The notes under the pieces: model-generated | Told to the model about the DNA's origin: nothing | The model's input: only the letters and a program-made list of their open reading frames with translations | The model's database searches: none | In this document: positions 38,802-51,182 of the stretch, piece after piece | Numbering within the stretch: the stretch's first letter is position 1 | Layout of the letters: each line of letters begins with the position of its first letter | Translations under genes and position numbers: made by a program | Origin: Urechis unicinctus | Taxonomy: Eukaryota > Annelida > Polychaeta > Xenopneusta > Urechidae | NCBI GenBank assembly: GCA_034190875.2 | Contig: CM067358.1 | Coordinates: 51,425,811-51,489,810, forward strand | Direction: 5' to 3' | DNA length: 64,000 nt

Positions 38802-41800
38802 ATGGCGGACAGAAGATGCTCTAGCTGCTCACAAGCTTTCAAAAAACACGCAGGAGGTCTGCATCGTCGCACAGTTGCAAGCGTCGCTTCTCCAAGGACC
38901 ATACGGAAAGTTTTTGGAGAAGAAGTAGAAGGATATTTATGTTCCGATTGTGTGAAGCTGGTTAGCGCCCAAACCGTCCGTGTCAAACGCGGGAAGGTAT
39001 ACAGGAGGAGAATCACCAAACAAAGGTACGAAGAGAGCGTCAGACAATGAGTCCATAGGAAGCGTTTCTCGTGCGAAAGACCTATGGGAAACTGCTATTA
39101 TAGTCGAGGAAGGTGCAACGTCGGCACCCCCATCACCAGTTAATGATATACCAAGCGGTGATATGATGTAGATAGCTTTCGCGATAGGGCTGCGGAACTG
39201 ATAAGAGGAAGTAACTACGCAAAAGCATTCAGGATCCTTGCATCTCACTCCCCGTGAGCCCGTGATGCCATGGTGGAAGCTGTCAACCAGCAGGTCAAAA
39301 GGGAGATTGGACGCGTGACGGCGAGGAAGGCTCGGCGCTGTCACAAGATAGAGGCCCTAAGTGGTGATTTGACGATAGACCGCCTTCGCTGCTTTAACTG
39401 GGCTGAGGCGCTTGAGGAAGCATCACAGAAGCTGCCAGCAACTCACAAGGTCCTCGTTAACCTGTTCCCACCAGCAAAGAAATTCGCTTCTTCCAGGGCA
39501 AAAGGAACTCGCAAAGCCGAGCGGTAGGTCGCCTTTATGTTAAACACCTCGTGGGTGTGCATGTGTGTTAGCATGCTTGCTTGTGGGTGTGCATGTGGAG
39601 GTGGGTGTGATTCATTGTATGTCATTTAAATTGATCTATATAAGTATGATTTCAGGAACCAGATGATTAAAGAAGGCGACGCCATAAGACGCTGTCGTAT
39701 TGGCGTGGTTCTTAATTTGATTTTGTCCTCCAGCGCACCGACCCTCTATCGGTTTGTACATAAGTAGACAAATTAAACAATTATGCAAATATAATCCAAG
39801 TTTATGCAGCAACAAATGTGATTGTGAGCTCTCGACGCATAAGCAAAAAAAGCAGATGCAGTCCAATAACTGTTATAATTAATGTGTTAAGGCAATATTT
39901 GGTGTTTATTATGCATGCAGTTTTTGCCAAGCGTCGATGGGGGTCGGGGTGTGGCGGCAGGGATCAAGTCAGAAAGTATTCCGCCTACTCAACTACATTG
40001 GACTATCCCAAGGCGTCGGTGCAGCTCGGGCCCACGTTGACACGTTGGCGGAAGGGCACGATAGGTCTATCAAAGAATGGAAGAAAGCAATAGAAGTAAG
40101 TTTTTGAAGGATTGAGAATAGTGTAATCATAAACCGTAAAATTCAATCATATGTTATTTGACTTACATATAATTAAATATATGTCGTTGTGTTTCAGATT
40201 GGGAAGCACAAAGCAAGTGTGGCGACACGGTCAACATTAAAGAGTAATGACCGCTGCAGTTATAGCATCGGGTGGGACAACCTGTACATGGCAGTCCACA
40301 AAAAACATCAAGGGTTTCACCAAAAAAACAAGCTTTTGTCGATGGCTCTCTCTTTTGGAGTGAAACATCGTATCCCATCGCTTCACCTTACTGACACGAC
40401 CACTGTGAAAGCGTTGCAGATAAACCCATCTTGTTTTTTGCCGACCAAAGAGGACAACTTGGTGTTCCTGCAGCCGCGCTTGGTGACACTGGTTGAGCGT
40501 ATCCTCGTGACGCACGTTCCTGCTCTTCACTATCTCAGGAAGTATGTCACGTGGAATATTCCCCACGCCCATTCTCAAGCCATGACCCGCAAGTCGGAGG
40601 TAAGAGAGTTTCACATGGAACAAATTAGCACGCCATTATAAAAGCCTTTAACTATGAGACAAATCAAATAATTAGTGTTTATTTGTATCAGGTGTTGAAT
40701 CTTGGAGTCGTTGAAGCTGATCCGGCGTCAACAGGTGGTGTCATTGACATTATGTCACATCTCCACCAATACGTGCCCTCCATGGATAACGGACAGCAAG
40801 TGCATGCAATCCCTTGCAACGGGGATCAACTTAGTGTTGAACGAATGACACATGCGAAACACGCTCGTATTCCAGGCCCGGATCCAGCATCCCGACTTCA
40901 GGGCCTAGTTGAAACTCCACAGGAGTTCCACAAAGAAGGTGTACTTCTACAGGTAAAATGCCGTAATTAATAAGCAGTGTTCTGATTGAATGGTATATTT
41001 AATCATAGCACTTAATATAATGTTTCCCTGTTTTGTACTCAGGATTGGATGAACAAGTTCTTTAATGCAAAAAGCATAGAGAGTCGCGGGACCCTTTCTC
41101 AGTTAAAGGACTACTTCAATCACCGTAGCCTAAAGACCGAAGTCATGAGCAATTTCCAACATGTTTGGGATTTTCTCGAGGTAAACATTTAGCAAATATC
41201 CCTACAAATAAGCATGTGGATGTGTAGATAAAGTTTCAATTGATCGCAAAATATCAATCCCTATTAATAATATTTTTAATTCCAGTTCGTCACCGAGGGC
41301 TTTACTTTACTAAGCTTCATGATGCATTCCGGCATGACATCCTTGGAGAGTGCGCCTGGAGGATTGCCTGCACACGATGAGGAACAGAAAGCATGGTTAC
41401 ATCGGCTAGCAACACGCACAGTGGAACGCTGCTGGTTCCCCTACGCCGATGGTGACATCAATCTTGCTGTGGAACAAGCAAAGCAAGGACACAACCAAGA
41501 GGGAAGAGAAGGAGACGTGTATGCGTTCTGCTTTTGCCATGAAGGTATTCTTAAACGTTGATATTAAAAAATACATAAGATATAATAATTTTTTCACATC
41601 TAGATAAATGAATGATGATGAATATGTTCATGCAGATAAGGGAGGGGCCATGTTGGAATGTAGTAATTCCTTGTGCAAAGAATCGTGGTTCCACCTGGAA
41701 TGTATCCAACGCCCCCTCGACCAGATGCCCGATGGGGATTGGTACTGCAGCAAGGAGTGCCAACAATCAACAGGGTTCATCCATTGCGTATGTCGGAGGA

Positions 41801-42979
41801 AAAGAGGAAGTCCTGAAGATGAGCGCTTGCTGCGGTGCAAACTGAAATCGGATTGCCGCCGGATGCAGTTCTACCATCATCAGTGCGTTGATCCAGGCCC
41901 AGTTAATCCAAGTACGCTTACCATTTTTGTAATGCTAGAGTAATTATACTTCAAAAATTAATGTATGTCAGTTGACTCTAACGTTCTAAAAGTACATGTT
42001 TATTGATGTATAGACAACTGGTACTGTTCCGATGAATGTGCCTTCAAAGAAGAGGAAGATGATGGGGTACTCACCTACAGCAGGGCGCTCTTGTGGCAAG
42101 GACTGAACATGTTGGCGAACCGGGATGCGGTACGTGAGGGGGACGGGCCAGCTCTACTTACATTTTGGCGGCTCAACATGCCTCACTTCTGGCAGAATCA
42201 TCACCCAAAATACTTTATTCTAGGCCACCATCTCCTTGCAAGTAAGACCATCTAAGTGTCAAATGAGCCTGTAATTAACAAATGAGGAAGCTAATAAGAG
42301 TCTCAAGAAGTTACCCCAGGAGTAAATACATTGTTGCCCTGTCATTTAGATACTAGTGGATTCCTACCAGAACGGCTCTCACAGGAGCTGACTTGTGAGC
42401 GGGTCGCCAACCCAAGCGGTTGCAAGAGCAACAACATTGCCCTGGACCTCCTAAATGAATTCCTCAACAATGAGTTTAAGGGTAATATATTAAGAGCATT
42501 GATTTTAATTATAGCGATATTTAGGACTCGCATAGGACTTTTTTAAATGATGTATACACACCGATTAACTTTCTGTGTCTTTATGTCTGTTTATAGAGAT
42601 GCTGCTGAAATCCCGTGGTAATTACACTTCGCAGCAGATCTTGCGGTGTAGTCACCTTGGAGGTGATTTTGGGAAATCCATCGACAGCCTATTTCGGCAG
42701 GCATTAGGTGTTCCGGGTGAGGGTACTTGGCGGCGCAAGAAACCTGCTCAGTTTAATGAAGATTTAGTTAGATTCGTTAATGATTTCCGGCAGGACGCCC
42801 TATTTGATTATCTACCCCCAAGGTGCCACGTCGCCTTTGAAAATTTTAACATGCCATGTGTTATAAACAATCCAAAAAAACTTGGCGACAAGCTACGGGA
42901 GAGAAGTGCAAACATGGACTTTTGGCAACTACAGGCAGAGGCAAGAAATCACCGTCGAGCAAGAGCCGCACACAAATAG
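38802..42979 (+). CDS. DUF6589-domain protein with two PHD fingers (11 exons, one in-frame stop)
   Basis: Exons: 38802-39025, 39176-39523, 39921-40095, 40198-40599, 40692-40952, 41043-41180, 41286-41544, 41636-41911, 42014-42241, 42350-42481, 42597-42979. All are GT-AG and phase-consistent, giving about 941 codons. The N-terminus has a zinc-binding pattern (C6, C9, C47, C50). The DUF6589 core shows IGWDNLYMAV (D276) and CNGDQLSVERM (D428). Around residues 597-645 is a PHD finger (CFCHE...CSNSLC...HLEC...WYCSKEC). A second C/H-rich PHD-like finger follows (HCVCRRK...FYHHQC...NNWYCSDEC), then an all-helical C-terminus. A TGA at 39256-39258 interrupts the second exon within an otherwise collinear reading (SP-stop-ARDAM), probably from CGA by CpG decay. 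Intron 1 is my reconstruction, because a protein-like +1 frame also runs through it. Function is unknown. PHD fingers usually read histone H3 tails. Confidence 0.82.
41541..42060 (+). other. Double PHD zinc-finger module within the DUF6589 protein
   Basis: Exons 7-9 of the gene hold two successive C4HC3-type patterns split by introns. The first has eight ligands: C, C, C, C, H, C, C, C, ending in WYCSKEC. The second begins HCVC and ends in WYCSDEC. In the known family such modules bind methylated or unmodified histone H3 lysine 4, which suggests that this protein is targeted to chromatin. Confidence 0.75.
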
Positions 42980-44265
42980 TAGTTTGCATTTCAATGCATG
43001 TGTTTTTGTTATATGATTATGTTGTCATAATATATTTAGTTTGGAAATTCGTTATTATGCTATTTATGCTATTGTGATTATCATTTAATGAGATCTCCAT
43101 TAATTTGACGCTATGTTAATCTATTGCTGTGGTGGACTTTTGTGGAAAAGTTTTTTTTCAAAGAAATGAAAAACCCCATATAATATACACTAGCGTTTTT
43201 GGTCGCGCATTATGTTCAGCTACTAAGTGTCAATTTGATTAAGAACAGGTATTTTCGGAGCAAAACGTATTATGTTAAGGTGGTTTGAAACGTATAGCTT
43301 CTGTTGCTATATTAGGGGCACACTATGTAATGAATATGTTACTTTTGTACACTGCAATATCCTAATGTACTGTTCTTGTATACAATTGGTTCGACAAACG
43401 TACAAGAGCCAATGGTTTGAAGGGAAATAAAAAGTCGTTTTCCCTTCATTTATTATCACAAATACTACAGCAGCTGCTGCCCCCACAACATGCTTCAGCA
43501 GCGGAAAAATCTTAAGTCCTCAAATAAACTCCAATAATAAATTATGGTCTAAGTATTTCTGTAACACCTATTTTATAGCTTTTCCATATTCTAATCGGAT
43601 AAATATGTCCCACTGTGTATTTTCATCACCTTTATATTGTACAGATCGTCCAATGTGCAAGTAATCATCACCAAGATGTTTAACCCTTTTTGATAATAAT
43701 TTGTGTTAAAAACCATGCTGTATTGGTAGTGATTATCAACATATGCATACGAAGAACACCCTATGCGTAAGCAAAGTTACATATTGTAGTATATTTTTTA
43801 AAGTGTCAATCCAAAAAGAGTGAACACAATTGGTTACATATATTTATTTAACTTAATTCATGCAAATAAATGAAGTCCAGGCTCCAACTGTTATATCAAT
43901 ACCTACATCAATAGTTACATTTACCACACTTATCATCCCTACTCATTGGCATTTTACGTCGCGGCTCTGGGTCCATTTGTTCTCGCTGTACACACCAAGA
44001 CAAGGAAGCAATTTTAAAAATACATCCAGCCTCGATTTCACATAGACTAGAGCAGACAAGCAGACGCATTTGTGGACGATATTCGGCTGCGCATTTATTT
44101 TACCCGAATATTTACAACTGCTTTGTATTACAGCTTTCCGACAACTTCAGCGAACAAGGTAATCAACAATTGAATCGAAATGACATCCGTAGTGCTATTT
44201 CAAATGGATAAAGAGTATGACGAATAAATATTTCGTGATTGACCAGTCCACCACATTTGGCTTGG
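42980..44265. other. 3' flank of the DUF6589 gene
   Basis: An AATAAA hexamer at 43426-43431 is the best poly(A) candidate, about 450 bases after the stop. The rest of the stretch carries no recognisable feature. Confidence 0.4.
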
Positions 44266-44271
44266 CATGAG

Positions 44272-44302
44272 GTAGGCCTCTACTGCAGACATAGAGGCCT
44301 AC
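44272..44302. repeat. Hairpin, 11-bp arms
   Basis: The left arm gtaggcctcta (44272-44282) and right arm tagaggcctac (44292-44302) are perfect complements around a 9-base loop. Confidence 0.7.
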
Positions 44303-45813
44303 TGTAGGTCTAGTGCATGTCATATAATGATGTGTCCAATTGCATATGTTCATGCATCTATTCACAATTTGCTTCATAGTGTCAAACTGACCTCCAATTG
44401 ATTAATTGTGCATTCTTTATTACATGTTTTATCTGTTCATGAAAGAGCATCATTGTCTTGCCTTACATTATATTTATTTTGAGAATTAAACTGAATCCCA
44501 TCTTTTAGTGTGAACGATATAAATCCCCTCAGGACACCATGATTAAAACATGGATTAAACAATCTTTAAGCTTTAAATATATCACCTTTATTCAGTTTGC
44601 CACATAATAATATGTAGTTACAAAATGAAAAAAACCAGCAGCATCTGCAGGCAATGTGCTGAAAGATTTCTTAAGGTCAGGAGTAGGCAGAGGATGAATT
44701 TAATTTGTTGATGATTAAACTTTGATTGCTGTTCACTTGCCTATCTAGGGTCACTTAAATTCTACAAAAATGTATCCACAACAAAGGCATTCAGAGTTGA
44801 TTCAGCTGAATAAATTGAGTTAATGGACTAAATGTATTGACCTCATAAGGGTTAACAATATAAGGAAATCAATTATCAGGATATCATTATCAAGCAAAGC
44901 ATATCTACAGATATATTTGAACATGATCAGCAGGAACTTTGACAACAGCGTCTTATGTTGCACTATCAGTAATAAACTTTCAATAGGGCCAGTCTTGGTG
45001 GGTTTCCATTAGGACACAATTAGTGAATCCATACAACAGCTTGTCCATACGATTCAGCTAAAGATGATTCTCCTGCTGTGCCCCAGCTATAGTTGCACAT
45101 TCTGTTACACTGTCAAACTGCCAATCAGTCTTATATCATAAGAACTAAAGGAAGTCTATGTAAAACATTACACAACATTAATTCTTACCAACCTGATAAG
45201 GTTGAATATCAATACAACATGTCACATGAATCAATCTCTTGTAATTAAGTAAAGGAAGTAAAAACTAATCCCTCTCGTGTGGCAGAAACTGAATCTACAT
45301 TTGAATATAAACTAATAGAATATTGGTAAAACACATTGTAAGCCTGATATTATCAATATGCACTGCAATTATATAACAAATAACAAACCGCCCACCCATC
45401 AATAATTAATGTTACCTTCATTCATTGACCACTGATGGCAACTTTAACATTCTCTTTCTGGGTATCAAGATAACAGGCATTGACTAGTGACCACCAGGAA
45501 GGTTGCTATGGAGCTTAGCATTGATAAATATACTAGAATTCAATGCTTGACTGCTCCCCTGGGTTGGCTATGGTGCACTTCCTTCTGTCACTCAATAAAA
45601 TGGTGTCTCATCCACATTAGCCAGCTCTCTTCACCCTTAACCCGAGGTCACATTTACAATTGTACACATCTGAAAATCAGTATATAGTGAATATGAGGAC
45701 ATACATATCTGATGTTCATCCAGAGTTGATTATGTGACAAAGCCAGATGTTCAGAATAAGTCTACAGCCCAGAGAGCTTAGTTCAGTCATCAGTAACAGG
45801 GCTGGAAGTTAAC
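44303..45813. other. Gene-free stretch
   Basis: No recognisable gene. AT-rich sequence with short frames only. Confidence 0.45.
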
Positions 45814-45862
45814 TAAAATGGCCACCCATCCTGACCTGTCCTGGTGATGGGTGGCCATTTTA
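45814..45862. repeat. Hairpin, 17-bp arms
   Basis: The left arm taaaatggccacccatc (45814-45830) is perfectly complementary to gatgggtggccatttta (45846-45862) around a 15-base loop. The complementarity extends outward through agttaac after a small bulge. Confidence 0.85.
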
Positions 45863-45879
45863 GATGTTAACTGGCCTCA

Positions 45880-46070
45880 AGAAATACTACCCCTCCAAAC
45901 AAAAAAGATGCCATGTTAGGAGAACCCCAGGTTGGTGACATACTGGGCTGGTGACAAGAACCCCAGGTCAGTGTAACAACTGGCTGGTAATAAAAAGAAC
46001 CCCAGGTCTATGTCATGCTGGGCTGGCGATGAGGAGGTGATATGAATTCCAGATAAATACAGAGCAGATT
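45880..46070. repeat. Short degenerate tandem repeat (agaaccccaggt...)
   Basis: The phrase gaaccccaggt followed by a gctggtgac- or ggctggta-type ending recurs three times at roughly 45-60 bp spacing. Non-coding. Confidence 0.55.
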
Positions 46071-46369
46071 AAGTGTACAACATTGAGACACTATACACAG
46101 ATGCATACATCATAACTGCAAGACCATCAATCAGGACCAGGTGGAGTTTAACAGTCATACTGGGTAAACAGAACTTCTGATAAAAAACTTCTACATTAAC
46201 AGATTGTTGAAGCCATACTCACACACAACAAATACAGATAATACTCATTGTTTCGGTCATTTTGGTCATTCTGATGGTTTTAACAAAAATTACATTTAGA
46301 CATAACATGTCTTTTTAAGCCCCAGTGATTGATATATCTCAACGGAATATAATAAACAAGAGAAGCCAA

Positions 46370-47835
46370 AACATTGATGAAGCCACAACATTGATGAAGC
46401 CACAACATTGACGAAGTCACGAAATTGGTGAAGCCACAGTATTGGTGAAGCCACAATATTGGTGAAGCCACAGTATTGGTGAAGCCACAATATTGGTGAA
46501 GCCACAGTATTGTTGAAGCCACAATATTGGTGAAGCCACAATATTGATGAAGTTTTAATATTGCTGAAGCTACAATATTGGTGAAGTCACAACACAGCTA
46601 AAGCCACAACATTGGTGAAGCCAAAATATTGGTGAAGCCACTGATAAAGCCAAAATATTGGTAAAGCCTTAACACTGGTGATGCGACAACATTGGTGAAG
46701 CCAAAATTTGGATGAAGGGATAATATTGATGAAGCTACAACATTGGTGAAGCCAAAATATTGATGAAGCCACAACACTGGTGAAGCCACAACATTGGTGA
46801 AGTCACAATATTGATGAAATCACAATATTGGTGAAACCACAACACTGGTGAAGCCACAACATTGGTGAAGCCAAAATATTGATGAAGCCACATTATTGGA
46901 AAAGGAACAGTATTGATGAAGCCACAATACTGATGAAGTCAAAATATTGATGAAGCCAAAGAATTGGTGAATCCACAATATTGATGAAGTCAAAATATTG
47001 ATGCAGTCACAACATTGGTAACGCCTCAACACTTGTGAAGCCAAATATAGATGAAGCCACGGTATTGGAGAAGCCACAGTATAGGTAAAGGCCACAATAT
47101 TGATGAAGCCACGGTATTAGTGAAGCCACAACATTGGTGAAGCCACAATATTGATGTCACAATATTGATGAAGCCACAATATCATTGAATCCATAACACT
47201 GGTGAGGCCACAACAATGTTGAAGCTAAAATATTGTTGAAGCCACAACATTGGTTAAAACAAAACACTGGTAGAGCCACAACTTTGGTTATGCCACATTA
47301 TTTGTGAAGCCACAATATTGGTAAAGCCACAATATTGGTAAAGCCACAACACTTGTGAAGCCACAACATTGGTGAAAACACAACACTAGTGAAGCCACAA
47401 CATTGGTGATGCCACAGTATTTGTGAAGCCTCAATATTGGTAAAGCCACAACACTGGTTAAGTCACAACATTGGTGAAGCCAAAATATTGGTGTAGCAAC
47501 AGTATTTGTGAAGCCTCAATATTGGTTAAGCAACAACACTGGTGAAGCAAACATTTTGATGAAGCCATAACATTGATGAAGCCACAACACTGGTGAGGTC
47601 ACAATATTTATGAAACCACAATATTTATGAAGCCACAATATTAGTGAAGCCACAGTATTATTGAAGCCACAGTATTGGTAAAGCCACAGTATTGGTGAGG
47701 CCACAATATTGGTAAAACTACAATATTGATGAAGCCACAATATTATTGAAGACACAGTATTGGTGAAGCCACAATATTGGTGAAGCCACAATATTGTAAA
47801 GCCACAAAACTGGTGAAACCACAATATTGATGAAG
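46370..47835. repeat. 17-bp minisatellite array (gaagccacaatattggt)
   Basis: Degenerate units of about 17 bp, with consensus gaagccacaatattggt, fill almost 1.5 kb (roughly 80 units). Since 17 is not divisible by three, minus-strand frames cycle with a 17-residue period (WLHQYCGFTNIVASPIL type). That pattern is a by-product, not a protein. Confidence 0.92.
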
Positions 47836-47919
47836 TTGTGAATTTACAATTAACATAAAATTTGTTTTTATGGTGGTTAAGCACATGGACCTTAATATTG
47901 CACATGTAACTCATTATGT

Positions 47920-48000
47920 AGAATAGTGAGGAGGTCATGTGGCTTCATCTACATTACTGTCAGTAATGTAGATGAAGCCACATGACCTCCTCACTATTCT
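47920..48000. repeat. Perfect 81-bp palindrome with 40-bp arms
   Basis: Bases 47920-47959 are exactly the reverse complement of 47961-48000, with a single T (47960) at the centre. The arm contains gtggcttcatc, the reverse complement of the neighbouring minisatellite motif gaagccac, so it probably arose at the array edge by template switching or inverted duplication. An assembly artefact is also possible. Confidence 0.95.
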
Positions 48001-48100
48001 TATCTTTAACTATTCATTTATATCAAATCACCAAATGTCATGAAATGAAAAGACTAAAGAATATTTCTTTTCACTTAGCAAGAGCCTAGTGGCCCTAAAG

Positions 48101-48139
48101 CAAGACACTGCTCCATTTGATATGAGGAGGTGTCTTGCA
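48101..48139. repeat. Hairpin near 48.1 kb
   Basis: The arms gcaagacac...ctcc and ggag...gtgtcttgc pair with one small bulge across a loop of about 10 bases. Confidence 0.5.
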
Positions 48140-49657
48140 TAGATAGATGAGCATAATTGAGATGTTTGGAAAGCTGATACTGTTGCCCATCTTGAAAAAA
48201 TAAATTTCCTAAATTGGGCAGATTAACCAACACAGAGGATATTAATCTCCAATATCATTCAATTGAGATACTGGGTCCATAATATTAAACCCAGAACAGG
48301 AGGTAAAGCAGTTAATCACTACCAGATTGTGAGTGCTGCTGAGCAAAATGTCATCACAAACACCTAGTCAATCTCACTGCCTAACAATAAAGACAGAAGA
48401 CCTATGGCTATTGAACTCTGCTGCTTTTGACAGCATTTAATCATAGCTTTTATAGTATATCTTTGTATTCAATGACACACCAGGGCTGAATAATAACTCC
48501 CAAACCCACTTGTCTAGCAACAATAGTCCATCACCAAGTATGCAAAAAGTTTTAGCATTTAAGCCTAATTATTTAAGTTATTAAGAAATGATTCACCCTA
48601 ACACCCATGAGCTAATAATAAATTAGCTACATTTTTCCTGGAACAAGCAATTATTATTTGCATTTATTTAGCAAGTCAGAGGTCAAGAGCCATAAAGCTA
48701 CGAGTTAAAGTTTGCAAGATTTGGTCAATGTGAAGTTGCAAGCTTGCATTATAAGAAAACGTGCCATCAAGAATTATTCCCCATTGAGTAAATCACTCAG
48801 GAACAAAAGGTCATGCAGCGCTGATATTTACTTTGTAAGTGATCATCAATATAAAAGTGGTTCATGTTTAATTTGAGACAGGTATTCCCTATTTGGTTAA
48901 CATAGCTAAGAAATATTTTTTCAATAATGTCACAATCAATATATGAGTGACTTGCATTATTAAGAAAATGTGACACCAAACGTTTACAAGCAGACAGATT
49001 GACAGGGCAAAACTGTACTGTGTCATGTGTGATTTGGGATTTCAGATATGCTTAATACCCCTATCAACACTAGATCAGATGCACAGCTTTTAAGACTAAC
49101 TGACAGATGACCATGGCATTTATAGCTTATACATGACATATTCAAATGATGTGATTGTACTATTAAACATTGAACATTTGACAACAATTTTACTACCAAT
49201 ATTGATGTGGCAAATACCCTGACAAAAGAGGCTCTGGACTTCAAAAACCCACCTAGGTTCCAATTATTTGGCAAGCCACTGTTGAACTTGGCTGGCAGCT
49301 AAAAACAGCACAGTTTGTTTTGGATAGCTATTATTGAAACACAGATAGGATCATTCTCCTGACTTATTGATAACAAAAGTTGTGACTATCATATAACGCA
49401 TAATCAAACTCATAGGAATGTAATACAGAATTCATGTTTTAGTGTATTACAATGATATATAATATTAGCAGATCATGCTATTTCAATGTCCAATAAAAGT
49501 ACTTTAAAAGGTAGGTTAAAGGTCACATTACTGATGCAAGTATATTATTCAAGAATGTTGAAAGCAAATTATCAATCTTCAACCCTTGAAAAAAAATCAC
49601 ATTTGAAAGAGTAACCCCACCCCACTAACGCACTACCACCAGAGTAGTTATAACTTA
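48140..49657. other. Gene-free stretch
   Basis: Only short frames. No domain, splice-linked exons or repeats recognised. Confidence 0.45.
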
Positions 49658-49710
49658 TATGGTGTACTATGACACTAGGCTAGGGGTGGCTAGTGTCATA
49701 GTCCACCATA
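49658..49710. repeat. Hairpin, 21-bp arms
   Basis: The left arm tatggtgtactatgacactag (one base over 49658-49678 mismatched) pairs with 49690-49710, giving 20 of 21 pairs around an 11-base loop. Confidence 0.88.
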
Positions 49711-50839
49711 CAACATTGTTAGTTACAGGGCATAAAGTCTGAAGTCTGTTTGGCTTATTGTGATACCGGAGCAGATTAGGCAATGTTTACATCTGACAGA
49801 TGACAGGAAAAGCCGTAGGCAATAGTCGATACGGTTTAATGAACGTTAGGAAATACATTTTAAAAAAATCATTGGTAATCGATAGATCTATCCAACCAAA
49901 CTGCAGGCATCTAGTCACATTAACGTGGTATCTGGGTATTGTTGGCCTTTGGAATGGTGTTCGTGATCGGAAAGTGTGAGTGTGAACCCGTAGAGCCCAC
50001 GTGCGGAACAGCCCGGTGAAGCTCGCTAACCACTGTAAACTACGGGTATTTCGTAATTTGTCGTAAATGAAATTTCTTTCCGCAACAATAACGTTCATTG
50101 TTACATGAATGATATTCAATCTATAAACGTTAGAATCATACTGACCGAGCGAGAAGCACATGGAAACAGTGCGTGTAAAATTGTCATGGCTGACCGATCG
50201 TCTTGTTTATGTTCGCTCGTGTACCGGAAATTCCACGAGGTGTGGCAGGCTGGAATAGTTACAATCCCAAAATATACCTTCAGCTTGAGCCCGCGGGTGC
50301 GTTAGTGGGAACATTTGGATTTTACGACACGAGCAAACTGATAACACAGAACAATCTTTTTAATTAATCACTTGATCAAAACAGTCCGTTGATACGATAT
50401 ACTTGAAACTTTGCACATCATAGATCGAAAAAACCGGTATTTCATTTCAGTGAGATTCTCAAAACATTTTAAATGCTGATCTGCTTCTAGAATTTCCAGC
50501 TTAAGTACTACATTTGTTCTTATTTATCTAAATAAAACATTATTAGACGGATATATACTGAGAAAAAAACACCAAAAATGAGTTGACAAAGACTTACAAC
50601 CACGGATTTCCCAGTAAAATCGCCATTTTTGTTATATCCGTCTGTAAAGATATTTGAGCGTGTGGCGCCCGTTATTCTATAATCTGCTGATTTATATATT
50701 GATTCAAAATTTGTATGTTTTTCATTTCAAGCGATAATTTAAAACAAAGAATTGTTCATTGAAGTTAAAAGTCACACAAATCATGAATATAAGTTTGAAG
50801 CAAATATACATCGAACAAAGCCATATAAAGACCGATTAT
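49711..50839. other. Gene-free stretch
   Basis: Slightly higher G+C at 49.9-50.3 kb, but no recognisable protein or RNA gene. Confidence 0.4.
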
Positions 50840-51105
50840 TCAACATGGCCAAAATGGTCGTTTTGGCCAAAATGTAAATTCAGGCAAATGCATTTAACGC
50901 CAAGAAAAAGAGGATAGTTATCCCGAATAATAAGATTCCAACCTTAGGAGGAGTAGAAGCAAATAAAGTTACGATTTTGTGGGGGGCGCAGCTGTGTAAG
51001 CCTATAGGATGACGCTGACTATTTTGGACCAATGATCATCGGCCAAAATGTAAGTATGGGCCAAGATGGTTGGTGAATTGTACCAAAATGGTAGGACTTG
51101 TATAA
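50840..51105. repeat. Cluster of CCAAAATGG motifs before the TA array
   Basis: ccaaaatgg or ggccaaaatg occurs about six times in 260 bp (for example near 50848, 50868, 51041 and 51090). This is the reverse-complement counterpart of the cluster at 34.8-35.1 kb. In both places the motif cluster abuts a TA array. Confidence 0.6.
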
Positions 51106-51114
51106 ATATATATT

Positions 51115-51182
<68 letters not shown>

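Noticed and set aside
46280-47938. Minus-strand Trp/His/Gln-rich repeat frames
   Set aside because: Product of the 17-bp minisatellite. The period of 17 residues equals three 17-bp units.
49920-50060. Possible tRNA or structured RNA in a slightly GC-richer patch
   Set aside because: I could not fold a cloverleaf or find A/B box promoters.
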